From Larkinella soli (GTDB taxonomy: Bacteria > Bacteroidota > Bacteroidia > Cytophagales > Spirosomataceae), in assembly GCF_003703975.1 (NCBI RefSeq), contig NZ_QTJY01000017.1, positions 1-64,000 on the forward strand: 64,000 nucleotides of DNA. Reading direction: 5' to 3'. Both the position numbers and the translations under genes were made by a program. Positions 18,216-27,639 of the stretch are shown piece by piece (within the stretch, counting starts at the first letter, position 1; each line of letters begins with the position of its first letter). The notes under the pieces were generated by a model. That model was not told the DNA's origin, ran no database searches, and saw only the letters and a program-made list of their open reading frames with translations.

Positions 18216-19345
18216 TGGAAATGAATGGTTTCGTGATAAAAATCGATGAGTTTCCGGACGGCGACCTGGTGATCCAGATGGCCCCTGATGAAGTCAGTCT
18301 GGGCGGTGACCAGCTTTCTCCGTTCCTTTTCGTCGAAATATTTCTGAATCTGATCGGTCAGGGCAGGGACGGTTTCGCTAAGCAGCCATCCATAATCCCG
18401 GGGCAGGATTTCGGGGATTCCGCCCACCGGCAGGGCCAGCACCGGGGTTTTCACGGCCATCGCTTCGAGCAGGGCGTAGGGGCAATTATCGTTCAAGGCC
18501 GTATGGACGTACAGATGACTTCTGGCCACCAACTGCCACGGATCAACCTGCCGCCCCAGGAATTTGACCCGGTCGGTCAAGTGACTGGCCGCTGTCAGGG
18601 CCTCATACTCCTCCCGTTTCGGACCGTCTCCAATGATCCAGATCGTGAAGTTCTGAATGCCGCGCCGGGAAAGTTCCTTCCCGATTTGAATCAATAGTTT
18701 CTGGTTTTTCCGCTCCTCCACATAACCTACGTTGCTGATAATAAGATGATCCGGTGATAAGGGCGCTATTTTCGGATGAATCCGTTTCAGGTTGATGGTA
18801 TTGTGGATAATGATTTTCTTACAATCGGACGGAAACAGGTGGCAGGATTTTTCGAAAACATAGTTGGATACAAACACATAATGCTTTACGAAAGAAAACA
18901 GATAACGGTACCAATTTTCCGTCTGTTTAAGCAGATGCCCGTTCAGACCGAACGACTCTTTTCTTTCTGTTACGGGATTGTCGTTAAAGTGGCAGGTCAG
19001 CACCACCGGAATGCTTTTTTTTAAGGCCAGAAAGGCGGCTACTCCCGTCACCACATCCTGCGCATGAATGAGATCGAAAGTTTCACGCCGGGCTCTCCTG
19101 ACGGCCAGATAGATGGAAGTAAAGTGTGCGAACTCGTAATAAAGAAAAGTGGGAACTCTGCCGATACGAAGCATGATTCGGCGGAGTATTCCCAGGAAAT
19201 ACCGCCAGAAGCGCGGCATCGATCCGGAGCTAATGACCTCTACCCCAACCCCTTTATTTTTCAAATCTCGGGCCGTATTCCGGTAATAGGTCACCACCCC
19301 GGAAGGGTCGGTTTCAATTAAAAAACTTACCATCAGAACTCTCAT
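18212..19345 (-). CDS. Family 4 glycosyltransferase
   Basis: This 377-residue GT-B enzyme opens with MRVLMVSFLIETDPSGVVTY, typical of a retaining GT4 N-domain. The C-domain has ISNVGYVEERKNQKLLIQIG, IWIIGDGPKREEYE and NDNCPYALLEAMAVKTPVLA with the expected acidic residues. Both ends overlap neighbours by 4 nt, so it sits in the middle of a coupled run of three transferase genes. Confidence 0.87.
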   Translation of the reverse strand: MRVLMVSFLIETDPSGVVTYYRNTARDLKNKGVGVEVISSGSMPRFWRYFLGILRRIMLRIGRVPTFLYYEFAHFTSIYLAVRRARRETFDLIHAQDVVTGVAAFLALKKSIPVVLTCHFNDNPVTERKESFGLNGHLLKQTENWYRYLFSFVKHYVFVSNYVFEKSCHLFPSDCKKIIIHNTINLKRIHPKIAPLSPDHLIISNVGYVEERKNQKLLIQIGKELSRRGIQNFTIWIIGDGPKREEYEALTAASHLTDRVKFLGRQVDPWQLVARSHLYVHTALNDNCPYALLEAMAVKTPVLALPVGGIPEILPRDYGWLLSETVPALTDQIQKYFDEKERRKLVTAQTDFIRGHLDHQVAVRKLIDFYHETIHFQ

Positions 19346-20289
19346 AACTTCAATAGTTTTTTAGGTTTAGCATTGTCAAAATTGCCATACCAACCGTCCC
19401 GGTAAGCGTGGAAGTAAAATCGCATCCGTTTCATTTTATGGTCGTCAAACAAAATCACTTTGCACAGCTGTACTGAGAGTTCCTTGGAGAAGCTTAAAAA
19501 GAGGTTCAGCCGGTGGCGGGATTGAAGTTCTTTCCAGAGAGCTCGTTTCAGCCAGATATTATTCCGGATGCCGAAGAATCGGATCCAAAGCTTTTCGAGA
19601 GGGATCTGGTCCGGTTTTTTCTTCCCGTCTACCGGTTTACTGGCGGCCATCAAATGATCTATCCGGGCCTCATGAACCAGCCCGATCGGTCCGGCCTGCC
19701 GTTTTAACCGTAGACTGTATTCGACATCGTCATGATGGATAAAAAATTCCGGGCGTGGAAAGCCAACCTTCGTAACGGAACGATGGGGAAGCAACAGCCC
19801 GACGAAGGAAGCGTAGTCGATTTCCGAAATACGGGCCTGTTTCTCCGGCCGTTCGATCGGGACCTGAAGGATGGATAAATTCGGTTTATAAACCAGGTTT
19901 CCCCGGTGGAGCAACGGAATTTTACCCAGTTCATAAACGGTCGGCGCCAGGCCGGCATACTGCTCCTTATTTTCACTGCTCATCAGTAACTCCAGGCAGT
20001 TTTCAGCCGGGTAACAGTCGTCATCCATGAGCCAGTACCAGCCGAATTTCTGCCGGTAGGCTTCCTGAAGGGCAAAATGAAAACCGCCGGCTCCGCCGAT
20101 ATTCTGCTCGTATAAAATGCAGCCGATGTCCTGCTGGGAAAGCAGCCAGGAAGGAGTTCCGTCCGAACTTGCGTTGTCGAACACGATGATGTGCTTTAAA
20201 GGATACGATTGCAGCCTGAGACTCCGGATGCATTTCATCAATTCATCCAGCCGGTTATAGGTAACTATGACAGCAGCAACCGTTTCCAT
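19342..20289 (-). CDS. Family 2 glycosyltransferase, galactofuranosyltransferase-like
   Basis: This 315-residue GT2 enzyme has the nucleotide-binding VAAVIVTYNRLDELMKC, VFDNASSDGTPSWL and the metal-binding WLMDDDCYP (about 98-106). The EQNIGGAGGFHFAL segment is characteristic of the GlfT2-like branch that includes galactofuranosyl- and rhamnosyltransferases. It is paralogous to the orphan enzyme at 28264. It overlaps the GT4 gene by 4 nt and is 1 bp from the flippase. Confidence 0.85.
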   Translation of the reverse strand: METVAAVIVTYNRLDELMKCIRSLRLQSYPLKHIIVFDNASSDGTPSWLLSQQDIGCILYEQNIGGAGGFHFALQEAYRQKFGWYWLMDDDCYPAENCLELLMSSENKEQYAGLAPTVYELGKIPLLHRGNLVYKPNLSILQVPIERPEKQARISEIDYASFVGLLLPHRSVTKVGFPRPEFFIHHDDVEYSLRLKRQAGPIGLVHEARIDHLMAASKPVDGKKKPDQIPLEKLWIRFFGIRNNIWLKRALWKELQSRHRLNLFLSFSKELSVQLCKVILFDDHKMKRMRFYFHAYRDGWYGNFDNAKPKKLLKL

Positions 20290-20290
20290 A

Positions 20291-21649
20291 TCACTTCGTC
20301 AAATAGAGGGTTAATCGGATCTTGCCGTAATTGTATAACCGGAACAGGAGTGCCGGTTGGATCACCTGCACCCGCTGATAGACCAGAAAGAAATACATGG
20401 CGAGGGTGATGAAAATCTCCGACGCCACCCAGGCATAGGCCACGCCGGTATGCGTATACTCCCTGATAAGAATGACGTTCAGCACCAGCCCGATCAGGGA
20501 GCCGAAAACCGTTATTAAAAAAAAGGGTTTGTCCATTTTCAAGTTGAGCATGGTGTGAATCCCCAGGAGGTTGCTGATTCCGATGGTAACCGGCAGAATC
20601 GAGACCAGTCGAAGCACTGATTCTGCCTCCGAAAATTGCTTCCCATAGAACACGGTAATGAAATAGGGAGCGATGAACCAGAGACATAGCGAGATACAGA
20701 TCAATACCAGCAGCAATGGAAAAAAAGCCGTACGGATAATTTTCAAACCCTTCTCGGGACTTTCCCCGAATGCCCGGGCCATGATTGGAAACAGTGCCTG
20801 GTTTAACGCGAGGCCGACGAAAGAGCGGGCAATGGCTTCGAGCCGGGTGCCGGCCGAAAAGATACCGACATGATAGGGCGTACTTAAAAGCCCCAGAAGG
20901 AACACATTCGAACTGGAATAAAGCGTGATGGTGATGGAAGAATAAAATAGGATGCTATCCTGGCTGAATCGGTCTCGTAACTCCTGAAACGATGGAAATT
21001 TAAACAAGAGATTAAATCGCCGGAAAGCACGGAAAAGCGCCAGGCCGCTTACGATCACATGGGCAATACTTAGGGATAAATTATAATAGATGTAGTCGTC
21101 AGGCTGTCGGATGATCAGGAAGACCGAGCAGGTGAAAAGAAGCTTTATACCCAGTTGAAAGAGAGCCACTCTGCCCAGGTCTTCCATGGCCTGATACAGC
21201 CAAATTGGAAAAAATACCGTACCGAAACAGCTGATGAAAGTACTGAGATGAAGAATAAAATAGCGGTTAAAATCCGCCCTGGATACGGAAATGAACGCGA
21301 AGATCAGACACGAAACCAGTAATAAAAGAGCCTTGCCGACCAGAATTTCGCTGAAGATCCGATTGACGAGTGCTTTATCCTCGCGGTGGGCGGCAACCTT
21401 CCGGACGCCCGCCATGTCGAATCCGAAATTGATCAGCAGGGTAAAATAGGCAATATAGGCCTGGGAAAATTGAAGGAGTCCAAGGCGTTCGGGTCCGATG
21501 ATCCGGACTACAAACGGAACGGTGAGCAGGGGCAACAGATAATTGGCAATATGGACGCTGAAGAGGGAGGCCACATTGATCGCAAAGCGTCGCACCACCC
21601 GTTTTGAGAACGGAGAGCCGGCGGTCGTAGTCTGATTGATTGTAGTCAT
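20291..21649 (-). CDS. wzx: Oligosaccharide flippase, Wzx/MATE-like
   Basis: This 452-residue protein has about 12-14 hydrophobic segments. The N-terminal part (NYLLPLLTVPFVVRIIGPER) matches the polysaccharide biosynthesis/flippase family: NYLLPLLTVP, then PERLGLLQFSQAYIAYF. It moves lipid-linked repeat units across the inner membrane before polymerisation. Its place between transferases and polymerase fits Wzx. Confidence 0.87.
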   Translation of the reverse strand: MTTINQTTTAGSPFSKRVVRRFAINVASLFSVHIANYLLPLLTVPFVVRIIGPERLGLLQFSQAYIAYFTLLINFGFDMAGVRKVAAHREDKALVNRIFSEILVGKALLLLVSCLIFAFISVSRADFNRYFILHLSTFISCFGTVFFPIWLYQAMEDLGRVALFQLGIKLLFTCSVFLIIRQPDDYIYYNLSLSIAHVIVSGLALFRAFRRFNLLFKFPSFQELRDRFSQDSILFYSSITITLYSSSNVFLLGLLSTPYHVGIFSAGTRLEAIARSFVGLALNQALFPIMARAFGESPEKGLKIIRTAFFPLLLVLICISLCLWFIAPYFITVFYGKQFSEAESVLRLVSILPVTIGISNLLGIHTMLNLKMDKPFFLITVFGSLIGLVLNVILIREYTHTGVAYAWVASEIFITLAMYFFLVYQRVQVIQPALLFRLYNYGKIRLTLYLTK

Positions 21650-21677
21650 CGAATTTCGAATGCTATTTCGGAGGTGG

Positions 21678-22022
21678 TCACCCTATTGCAATGCCGAAGT
21701 AGATATATTCCAGCGGTTCCTCTCCAGTTGCGACCAGGCGGTGAGCGGCTCCTGCCGGTACCCGGACGAAAACCCCTTTTCCCAGGGGAATATGTTGTTC
21801 ACCGATCTCGAAACGGCCATCGCCCTTCAGAAAGAAAAAACACTCCTCCATGGTCGGATGAACGTGCCGTTCGCAGTGGTCGGTCCGCATAAATACCCCG
21901 TAGGCGAACTGGGTCAGTCCGGACAGGGAGTCTCCGGGCCTTAAAAAGACCTGTTTGGTGCCTTGAGCGTGAGCCGTCAGCTCACGCTCAAGGTGCGATA
22001 GGGAGGCCGTGATCCTGTCCAT
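21678..22022 (-). CDS. Small cupin protein
   Basis: The start was set at the ATG at 22022-22020, which forms a TGATG overlap with the stop of the epimerase gene, giving 114 residues. A single cupin barrel covers about residues 28-110, with the metal-binding pattern HCERHVHPTMEECFFFLKG (two His and a Glu) and a late GAAHRLVATG histidine. Cupins of this size in capsule loci can be sugar isomerases, epimerases or regulators. Coupling to the GDP-mannose epimerase suggests a role in nucleotide-sugar supply, but this is inference. Confidence 0.75.
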   Translation of the reverse strand: MDRITASLSHLERELTAHAQGTKQVFLRPGDSLSGLTQFAYGVFMRTDHCERHVHPTMEECFFFLKGDGRFEIGEQHIPLGKGVFVRVPAGAAHRLVATGEEPLEYIYFGIAIG

Positions 22023-23005
22023 CAGGCCGTTACGTGTTCCTGAATTTTCTCCTGAACCTGGCGGGTGATCCAGATGTAGGTTTTCGCTACCCCGGTCTGA
22101 AGCGGCAGGGTTGGTGCCCATCCCAGTTTATCCCGGATGAGCCGGTTGTCCGAGTTTCGTCCTCGCACCCCGACCGGCCCGGGAATGTTTCGGATGAATA
22201 CTTTCTTGCCGGAAAGTTCAATGACCATCCGGGCAAAGTCGTTGATGGCGATCATTTCCTCGGAACCGATGTTGACAGGTCCCGAAAAGTCGGACTGCAT
22301 CAGCCGTCTGATTCCCTCAATGCATTCGTCCACAAACAGAAACGAGCGGGTTTGCAGGCCATCCCCCCAGATTTCGATAAATCCCCCGTCTTCCGCCATC
22401 GCCACTTTCCGGCAGACGGCGGCCGGGGCCTTCTCGCGACCTCCGTCCCAAGTCCCTTCCGGTCCGAAGATGTTGTGAAACCGGGCAATCCGGACTTCCA
22501 GTCCGTAGTTTTTCTGGTAGGCCAGATAAAGCCGTTCAGAAAAAAGTTTCTCCCATCCGTATTCACTGTCAGGCGCAGCCGGATAGGCCGAGTTTTCCGA
22601 GCACTTCGGGTTGTCGGGGTCGAGCTGGTTATATTCCGGATACATACAGGCTGAAGACGAATAAAAAATCCGTTTTACGCCCTTTTTCCTGGCCTCTTCC
22701 AGGACATTGAGGTTGCAAAGGACGGAGTTATGCAGGATGTCGGCGTCGTTGTCGCCAGTAAAGACAAAACCGGCACCTCCCATGTCCGCGGCCAGTTGGT
22801 AGATTTCGTCTAAGTCGTCGGTGACGACGGCCCTGACCACTTCCGGCTGCCTGAGATCCCCCCGATAGAACTCATCGGCCCGATTGTTTCCGTATTCGTT
22901 CGTTTTGATGTCGACCCCCCGGACCCAGTAGCCTTCGGATTTGAGTCGATTGACCAAGTGCCCGCCAATAAAGCCCCCGGCTCCGCAAACAAGCGCCTTT
23001 TTCAT
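22022..23005 (-). CDS. gme: GDP-mannose 3,5-epimerase-like SDR enzyme
   Basis: This 327-residue extended SDR has the NAD-binding GAGGFIGGHL (8-17), the catalytic SSSACMYPE and YGWEK (Y-x3-K). It also shows segments strongly characteristic of plant-type GDP-mannose 3,5-epimerase: AADMGGAGF, RFHNIFGPEGTWDGGREKAP, WGDGLQTRSF and GVRGRNSDNRLI. The enzyme converts GDP-D-mannose to GDP-L-galactose (and GDP-L-gulose). This predicts an L-galactose or related sugar in the polysaccharide. It overlaps its neighbours on both sides (ATGA upstream, TGATG downstream). Confidence 0.85.
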   Translation of the reverse strand: MKKALVCGAGGFIGGHLVNRLKSEGYWVRGVDIKTNEYGNNRADEFYRGDLRQPEVVRAVVTDDLDEIYQLAADMGGAGFVFTGDNDADILHNSVLCNLNVLEEARKKGVKRIFYSSSACMYPEYNQLDPDNPKCSENSAYPAAPDSEYGWEKLFSERLYLAYQKNYGLEVRIARFHNIFGPEGTWDGGREKAPAAVCRKVAMAEDGGFIEIWGDGLQTRSFLFVDECIEGIRRLMQSDFSGPVNIGSEEMIAINDFARMVIELSGKKVFIRNIPGPVGVRGRNSDNRLIRDKLGWAPTLPLQTGVAKTYIWITRQVQEKIQEHVTA

Positions 23006-23802
23006 GCTTTGTATGTGTGTTTAGTGATGGAAAAAAACTCTTTTAGGTTGAGAAGAATGAACAGCGGGACGATCTCCAGATAGCGACGGTAGAGCCGTTT
23101 CGGCTCCATCAGCAACCGGAATAGCCACTCCAGGGAGGCTGCCTGCATCCAGGCCGGAGCCTGCCGAACCCGGCCGGTATGAAAGTCGAAAGCAGCCCCG
23201 ACGGTAATGAGAAAATTAACCTGCGTATACCGGGCCAGGCAATGGGCAAAACGCTCCTGTTTGGGGGTGCTGAGACCGATCCAGACGATTCTGGCCCCCG
23301 ACTGGTCGATTCGCCTTCCCAGCTCCTGAAACTCCTCCTCCGACAGGTCGCGGAAGGGCGGACAGAAGGTGCCGACCACGTTGAAATTCGAATACCTCGT
23401 TCCGACAGCCGCTTTCAGGGCCTCGGCAACGCCCTCCTTGCCGCCACACAGGAAATGTCCGATGGCCTGGTTGGCGGAGGCTTCTATCACTCTCCGGAAA
23501 AAATCGGGGCCGTAGCACCGGGTCATGCGGGCAGCTCCCCTAAGTCGGCCGACCCAGACCCCGGGCATACCGTCCGGTAAATTCCAGTAGAAGGAATCCA
23601 GGACTGCTTTAAATCCGGGGTCTTTCCAGGCCGTTACAAGTCCATGCGCTCCGGTCGCGCTGATGCATTTGCTGGGTGGGCCAGCCGGATGAGTGCATTC
23701 CTCGATTAACTGATCCACGGCGGCAGGCAGGCCGGCATCAAAAAGGCTTGTTTTCAATACTTTAACCATCGGATTGTCAGGTTTTATTGAATTAGCAGGC
23801 AT
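23002..23802 (-). CDS. WecG/TagA/CpsF-type glycosyltransferase
   Basis: This 266-residue GT26-type enzyme has the typical core of the WecG/TagA family, including NLPDGMPGVWVGRLRG near residue 73 and IVWIGLSTPKQERFAHCLA near residue 173. These enzymes add the second sugar to an undecaprenyl-linked primer. Its place directly after the initiating phosphotransferase gene (11-nt overlap) fits that step. An in-frame ATG at 23769 is an alternative start. Confidence 0.87.
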   Translation of the reverse strand: MPANSIKPDNPMVKVLKTSLFDAGLPAAVDQLIEECTHPAGPPSKCISATGAHGLVTAWKDPGFKAVLDSFYWNLPDGMPGVWVGRLRGAARMTRCYGPDFFRRVIEASANQAIGHFLCGGKEGVAEALKAAVGTRYSNFNVVGTFCPPFRDLSEEEFQELGRRIDQSGARIVWIGLSTPKQERFAHCLARYTQVNFLITVGAAFDFHTGRVRQAPAWMQAASLEWLFRLLMEPKRLYRRYLEIVPLFILLNLKEFFSITKHTYKA

Positions 23803-24460
23803 TATTGTTCTTCCTGAAAAGGGCGGCTATGGTCCACCAGCAGATCATCAGGTCTAGCCCCAGACTCTGCCGGCGGATATACCACTGGTCATAGCGCAGC
23901 CGCTGATGCATCTTGTACCATTCAGCGGTTTCTCCCCGCGCCCCACGGGCCTGGGCAAGTCCGGTAATGCCCGGCCGGACGCAGTACCGGTTTACATAGC
24001 CCGGAAGGGATTGCCAGTACTGGGCGTCGAGCTGGATGGGGTGAGGGCGCGGACCGATGATGCTCATATGCCCTGCCAGCACATTCAGGAACTGTGGCAT
24101 TTCGTCCAGATTGGTCTTCCGGAGAAGGTGGCCCAGGCGCGTGATGCGGGGATCGTTCGGGGTGGCCTGCAAAAACTCTGCATTCCGTTTATACCGCATA
24201 GTCCGGAACTTCAGGCAACGAAAGGGGTGCCCATTACGTCCGGTGCGCATCTGGACGAACAGGATCGGTCCTGGGGATTCCAGCCGGATGGCAATGCCTA
24301 TCAGAGGAATCAGCCAGAACAGGATGCCAGCAGTGACCAGGAAGGCAATCACGGAGTCGAACAGAAGTTTCCCCCAGCTCGTGTAATTACCCCCTGTTAT
24401 GGGCATAAGTGATCTGGCCGGACGCTGGGCGGCCAGCGTCCGAGAAAGTTGATCAACCAT
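23792..24460 (-). CDS. Initiating sugar-phosphate transferase (bacterial sugar transferase)
   Basis: This 222-residue protein has one N-terminal hydrophobic hairpin (about 33-58) and the catalytic domain of the WcaJ/WbaP/PglC group: KFRTMRYK, the Arg-rich RITRLGHLLRKTNLDEMP, and SIIGPRP. It lacks the extra N-terminal transmembrane bundle of full-length WcaJ, so it is the short PglC-like form. It transfers sugar-1-phosphate to undecaprenyl phosphate, starting repeat-unit synthesis. Confidence 0.88.
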   Translation of the reverse strand: MVDQLSRTLAAQRPARSLMPITGGNYTSWGKLLFDSVIAFLVTAGILFWLIPLIGIAIRLESPGPILFVQMRTGRNGHPFRCLKFRTMRYKRNAEFLQATPNDPRITRLGHLLRKTNLDEMPQFLNVLAGHMSIIGPRPHPIQLDAQYWQSLPGYVNRYCVRPGITGLAQARGARGETAEWYKMHQRLRYDQWYIRRQSLGLDLMICWWTIAALFRKNNNAC

Positions 24461-24514
24461 GACGAATTAAAGTTTAGCCCTGTTTAGGAAGGGAGTGGAC
24501 AGTATATTACCTGA

Positions 24515-26842
24515 TCAGATGCGTTCAATCAATCTCCGAATTGCACTCTTCGGCTCCGGTGTATAATAGTTATTATTATAGTTATAGTAGCCTGCCTGGG
24601 TGGTTTGTACGTCGTTTAGGATAATGCCGAGCCGGGGAAATCGCTGGTCTTTGTTCAGACTGTCGAGCATCCGCAAGTGTACTTTCGGCGTCATGTCATG
24701 CCGGACCACATACAGTGTGCTGTCGGCAAAGGGCGCGATCAGCTGCGCATCGGTGACCAGGCCGATTGGGGAGGAGTCAACGATCGTGAAGGCGAATCGC
24801 TGCCGTAACTCCTCAAACAACGCCGACAGGCGGGGAGTGGACATCAGTTCCGTCGGATTTGGCGGCAGAGGGCCGCTCGTGATGATCCAGTAATTCGGAA
24901 AACCGGGCACCGGCTGGAGCACATCCTCCAGCCCGGCTTCGCCGATCAGGTAGTTGCTCAGACCAGCGGCATTTTTAATGCCCAGCAGGGAATGCAGCTT
25001 GGGTTTCCGCAGATCCATTTCCAGGATGACGGTCGTCTGGTTCACCAGCGCCAGGCTGGCGCCGAGGTTCAGCGATATGAACGATTTCCCTTCACCACTG
25101 ATGCTCGACGTGAACAGAACGACCTGACTATCTCTGGGGTGGCTCCGCAGAAATTGAAGGTTCGTCCGTAGGGCGCGGATCTGTTCGGAGATGACCGAGC
25201 GGCTGGGCGTCTGAACCACCAGAGCCTGTCTGTTCTTGCTGTGCATGACCTCTCCCAGAATAGGTACGCTGGTGGCGCTTTCCACCTCCGACCGGCGATT
25301 CACCCGGTCATTCATCAGATCATATACCGACATGATGCCTACAGGAAAAAGTAACCCGAATACCCCGAAAAGCAGGTATATCATCCGTTTGACCGGTTTG
25401 ACGGGTTCGTCACCGCTGCTGGCGGGGTCGACGATGCGGCTGTCCGAGACCGTAGATGCATAGGACAGGGCAGTTTCTTCCCGTTTTTCAAGCAGGTAGG
25501 TATACAGGTTATTTTTGATGTACTGCTGGCGCGTGATATCGACCAGCGCACGTTCTTTGTGGGGAAGCGTCCGGATCGTGCTTTCGAGCTCAAGGTTGGC
25601 CGACACCAGATGCTGGCGGGTCCCGGAAAGCATTTGCTTCATAGAAGAAAGGTTTTCCGAAATACTAGTCCGGGCGGCCTTGATCTGGCTCTCCAGGGTT
25701 TGTAGGAGGGGGTTCCGAATAGAAGTGGTCCGGCTGATCTCATCGTGCTGAGCTTCCAGTTCGGTCAGCCGGGTGAGCAGCCCCAGCAGGATCGGATCGT
25801 TCAGGCCCAGAGTGGCGGGCGTCACGGTTCGGGCTTCAATCTTGCTGTTGACGTAATTCTCGACATCCCTCAGGATGCCCAACTGTATATCCGTCTGGTT
25901 CAGCTGAGCGTCGTTCTGCTGCACTCGAAGCAGAAAACTCTGGGCCTGGGTGCCCAGGTCAGTGATGCCCTGCGCAGCCTTGTAGGACTCTACCCTTTTC
26001 TCGGCGGCAGCCAGTTCGCCTGAGATCAGACGAAGCCGGTTTTCGATGAAATGCAGAGTGGCGTAGGCAACCCGATTTTTGTCCACGACGGCGGCCTTGT
26101 TATAGGCCATGATGAGTTGGTTGATGATGGCCTCTCCTTTTTCCGGAACGGGGTCTTCCAGGGAGATCTGCAAAACCGTAGAGGCCTTGCTGGTCGGTTC
26201 CACCTTGAGCCGGTCGAGGTAGCCCGTAACGGCCAGGGACCTCGGATATACCCGGATCAGCATCGGTTTGGTATCATTTTTTAGCGGGTGCCGGGCAAAC
26301 ACCCGGATGCGTCCGTAGGGGGAATCTACACTCTGGTTGATGGGATAGGGGTGTTCGTTGATCTGGACGATCCCGTTTTTGGTAAACGACAGTTTCAGCT
26401 CGGTCTCGTAAAGGGCGGCTTTGGGGCGCTCCACCACTAGCCGGACCGGAGCCTGTTTGTATATTTCCCGCATACCCCAGGGGGTTTCACCAAAATACTG
26501 GACGTCGATTCCCAACTGCGACACGATATCGGTCATCAGGGTCCGCGACCGAAGGATCTCGATTTCGTTCTCGACTACCTTTTTAGGAGTGAAGATGGAC
26601 AGTTCCTTGAGCACGCTTTCTTCCGAAAGTCCTTTCTTGTCGTCTTTGATCAGCAGACTTGCCTGAACCTTATATACCGGCTGCTGATAAAGGGTATAGA
26701 TGGAAGCGCCGATGAGTGCAGCCCCGATGGAAAGGAGAAACCAAGGCCAATGGCTCAGATGGCGCATCAGAACTGCCTGGGCGGAGGCATTCTTAACCTC
26801 ATGCACCCGATAGGTTGCATACGTGTATTCGTTCGTTGCCAT
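24515..26842 (-). CDS. wzc: Polysaccharide co-polymerase/tyrosine autokinase (Wzc-like BY-kinase)
   Basis: This 775-residue inner-membrane protein has a Wzz domain bounded by two membrane segments (about 34-50 and 488-508) with a long periplasmic coiled coil. The C-terminal cytoplasmic BY-kinase has Walker A SISGEGKS (G583-S587), Walker A' VILEMDLRKP (605-614) and Walker B FTIVDSSP (685-692). A C-terminal Tyr cluster (GYYNYNNNYY, about 169-178 from the Walker A start) is the expected autophosphorylation site. It controls chain length and export together with the Wza-like lipoprotein 14 bp upstream. Confidence 0.93.
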   Translation of the reverse strand: MATNEYTYATYRVHEVKNASAQAVLMRHLSHWPWFLLSIGAALIGASIYTLYQQPVYKVQASLLIKDDKKGLSEESVLKELSIFTPKKVVENEIEILRSRTLMTDIVSQLGIDVQYFGETPWGMREIYKQAPVRLVVERPKAALYETELKLSFTKNGIVQINEHPYPINQSVDSPYGRIRVFARHPLKNDTKPMLIRVYPRSLAVTGYLDRLKVEPTSKASTVLQISLEDPVPEKGEAIINQLIMAYNKAAVVDKNRVAYATLHFIENRLRLISGELAAAEKRVESYKAAQGITDLGTQAQSFLLRVQQNDAQLNQTDIQLGILRDVENYVNSKIEARTVTPATLGLNDPILLGLLTRLTELEAQHDEISRTTSIRNPLLQTLESQIKAARTSISENLSSMKQMLSGTRQHLVSANLELESTIRTLPHKERALVDITRQQYIKNNLYTYLLEKREETALSYASTVSDSRIVDPASSGDEPVKPVKRMIYLLFGVFGLLFPVGIMSVYDLMNDRVNRRSEVESATSVPILGEVMHSKNRQALVVQTPSRSVISEQIRALRTNLQFLRSHPRDSQVVLFTSSISGEGKSFISLNLGASLALVNQTTVILEMDLRKPKLHSLLGIKNAAGLSNYLIGEAGLEDVLQPVPGFPNYWIITSGPLPPNPTELMSTPRLSALFEELRQRFAFTIVDSSPIGLVTDAQLIAPFADSTLYVVRHDMTPKVHLRMLDSLNKDQRFPRLGIILNDVQTTQAGYYNYNNNYYTPEPKSAIRRLIERI

Positions 26843-26856
26843 ACGTAAAGGGGAGG

Positions 26857-27639
26857 TTAATACCGACGGACAATGATTGCAATAAAGGATAGGGCGCTCA
26901 GGACAATAGGCAAAATTTGGGAGGAACGATCTACGGTGGCAACCCGGGCTTTGCTCGGTTCCACATAGACGATGTCGTTGGGCCGCAGATAATAATACGG
27001 CGACCGGAAGATGTCCCGTCGCGTTAGGTCGATCCGGGCGAACACCCGCTTTCCGTTGGCTTCCCGGCTGATTAGAATATTTTCACGCCGGCCATAGATG
27101 GTAACGTCTCCGGCCAGGCTCAGGGCCTCCGGAAGAGTGATCTGTTCATTGGGAATTGTAAATAACGAAGGTCGGACCACTTCTCCCATCACCGAAATCC
27201 TAAAATTCAGGTTCCTGACACTCACCGTCGGCTCTTTCAGGAAATCTTTCAACGATTCGGTGATCAGTTCGCCGACCTGGTCGGTGGTCAGACCTGCAAC
27301 GACTATTTTCCCGACGAGCGGAAGTTGAATGGAACCGTCCCGGGCAACCAGGTAGCCCGGCGCTTGAGCCAGATGGGCGGTTTCGCTGGAAGCCTGTGTC
27401 TGGGCGGTAATAAATGAATACGGATTGAAGTAAGCGGAGGCTTTATTGTTTAAACTGGATATCTGAACCGACAGGACGTCCCCACTCTGGACGATCGGTA
27501 TAAACGGCTTTGCCACGGTCAGGCTGTCTCCCTCCGCCGTTTCACTCTGGAAGTAGGTAAGTTTCCGGGTAGATCCGCATGCGGTCGCCAGATAAATTAC
27601 CAGCATTAATGTGGAAATTTTCAGTAAAGTTTTTTTCAT
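26857..27639 (-). CDS. wza: Polysaccharide export lipoprotein (Wza-like)
   Basis: This 260-residue outer-membrane lipoprotein has a lipobox LATAC (Cys21). A Poly_export domain covers about residues 45-130 (IVQSGDVLSVQISSLN, then VARDGSIQLPLVGKIVVAGLT), followed by a SLBB-type domain (LNFRISVMGEVVRPSLF). A C-terminal hydrophobic helix (LPIVLSALSFIAIIV) could span the outer membrane as in Wza. It is the first gene of the long minus-strand operon, so the operon promoter should lie in 27640-28263. Confidence 0.92.
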   Translation of the reverse strand: MKKTLLKISTLMLVIYLATACGSTRKLTYFQSETAEGDSLTVAKPFIPIVQSGDVLSVQISSLNNKASAYFNPYSFITAQTQASSETAHLAQAPGYLVARDGSIQLPLVGKIVVAGLTTDQVGELITESLKDFLKEPTVSVRNLNFRISVMGEVVRPSLFTIPNEQITLPEALSLAGDVTIYGRRENILISREANGKRVFARIDLTRRDIFRSPYYYLRPNDIVYVEPSKARVATVDRSSQILPIVLSALSFIAIIVRRY

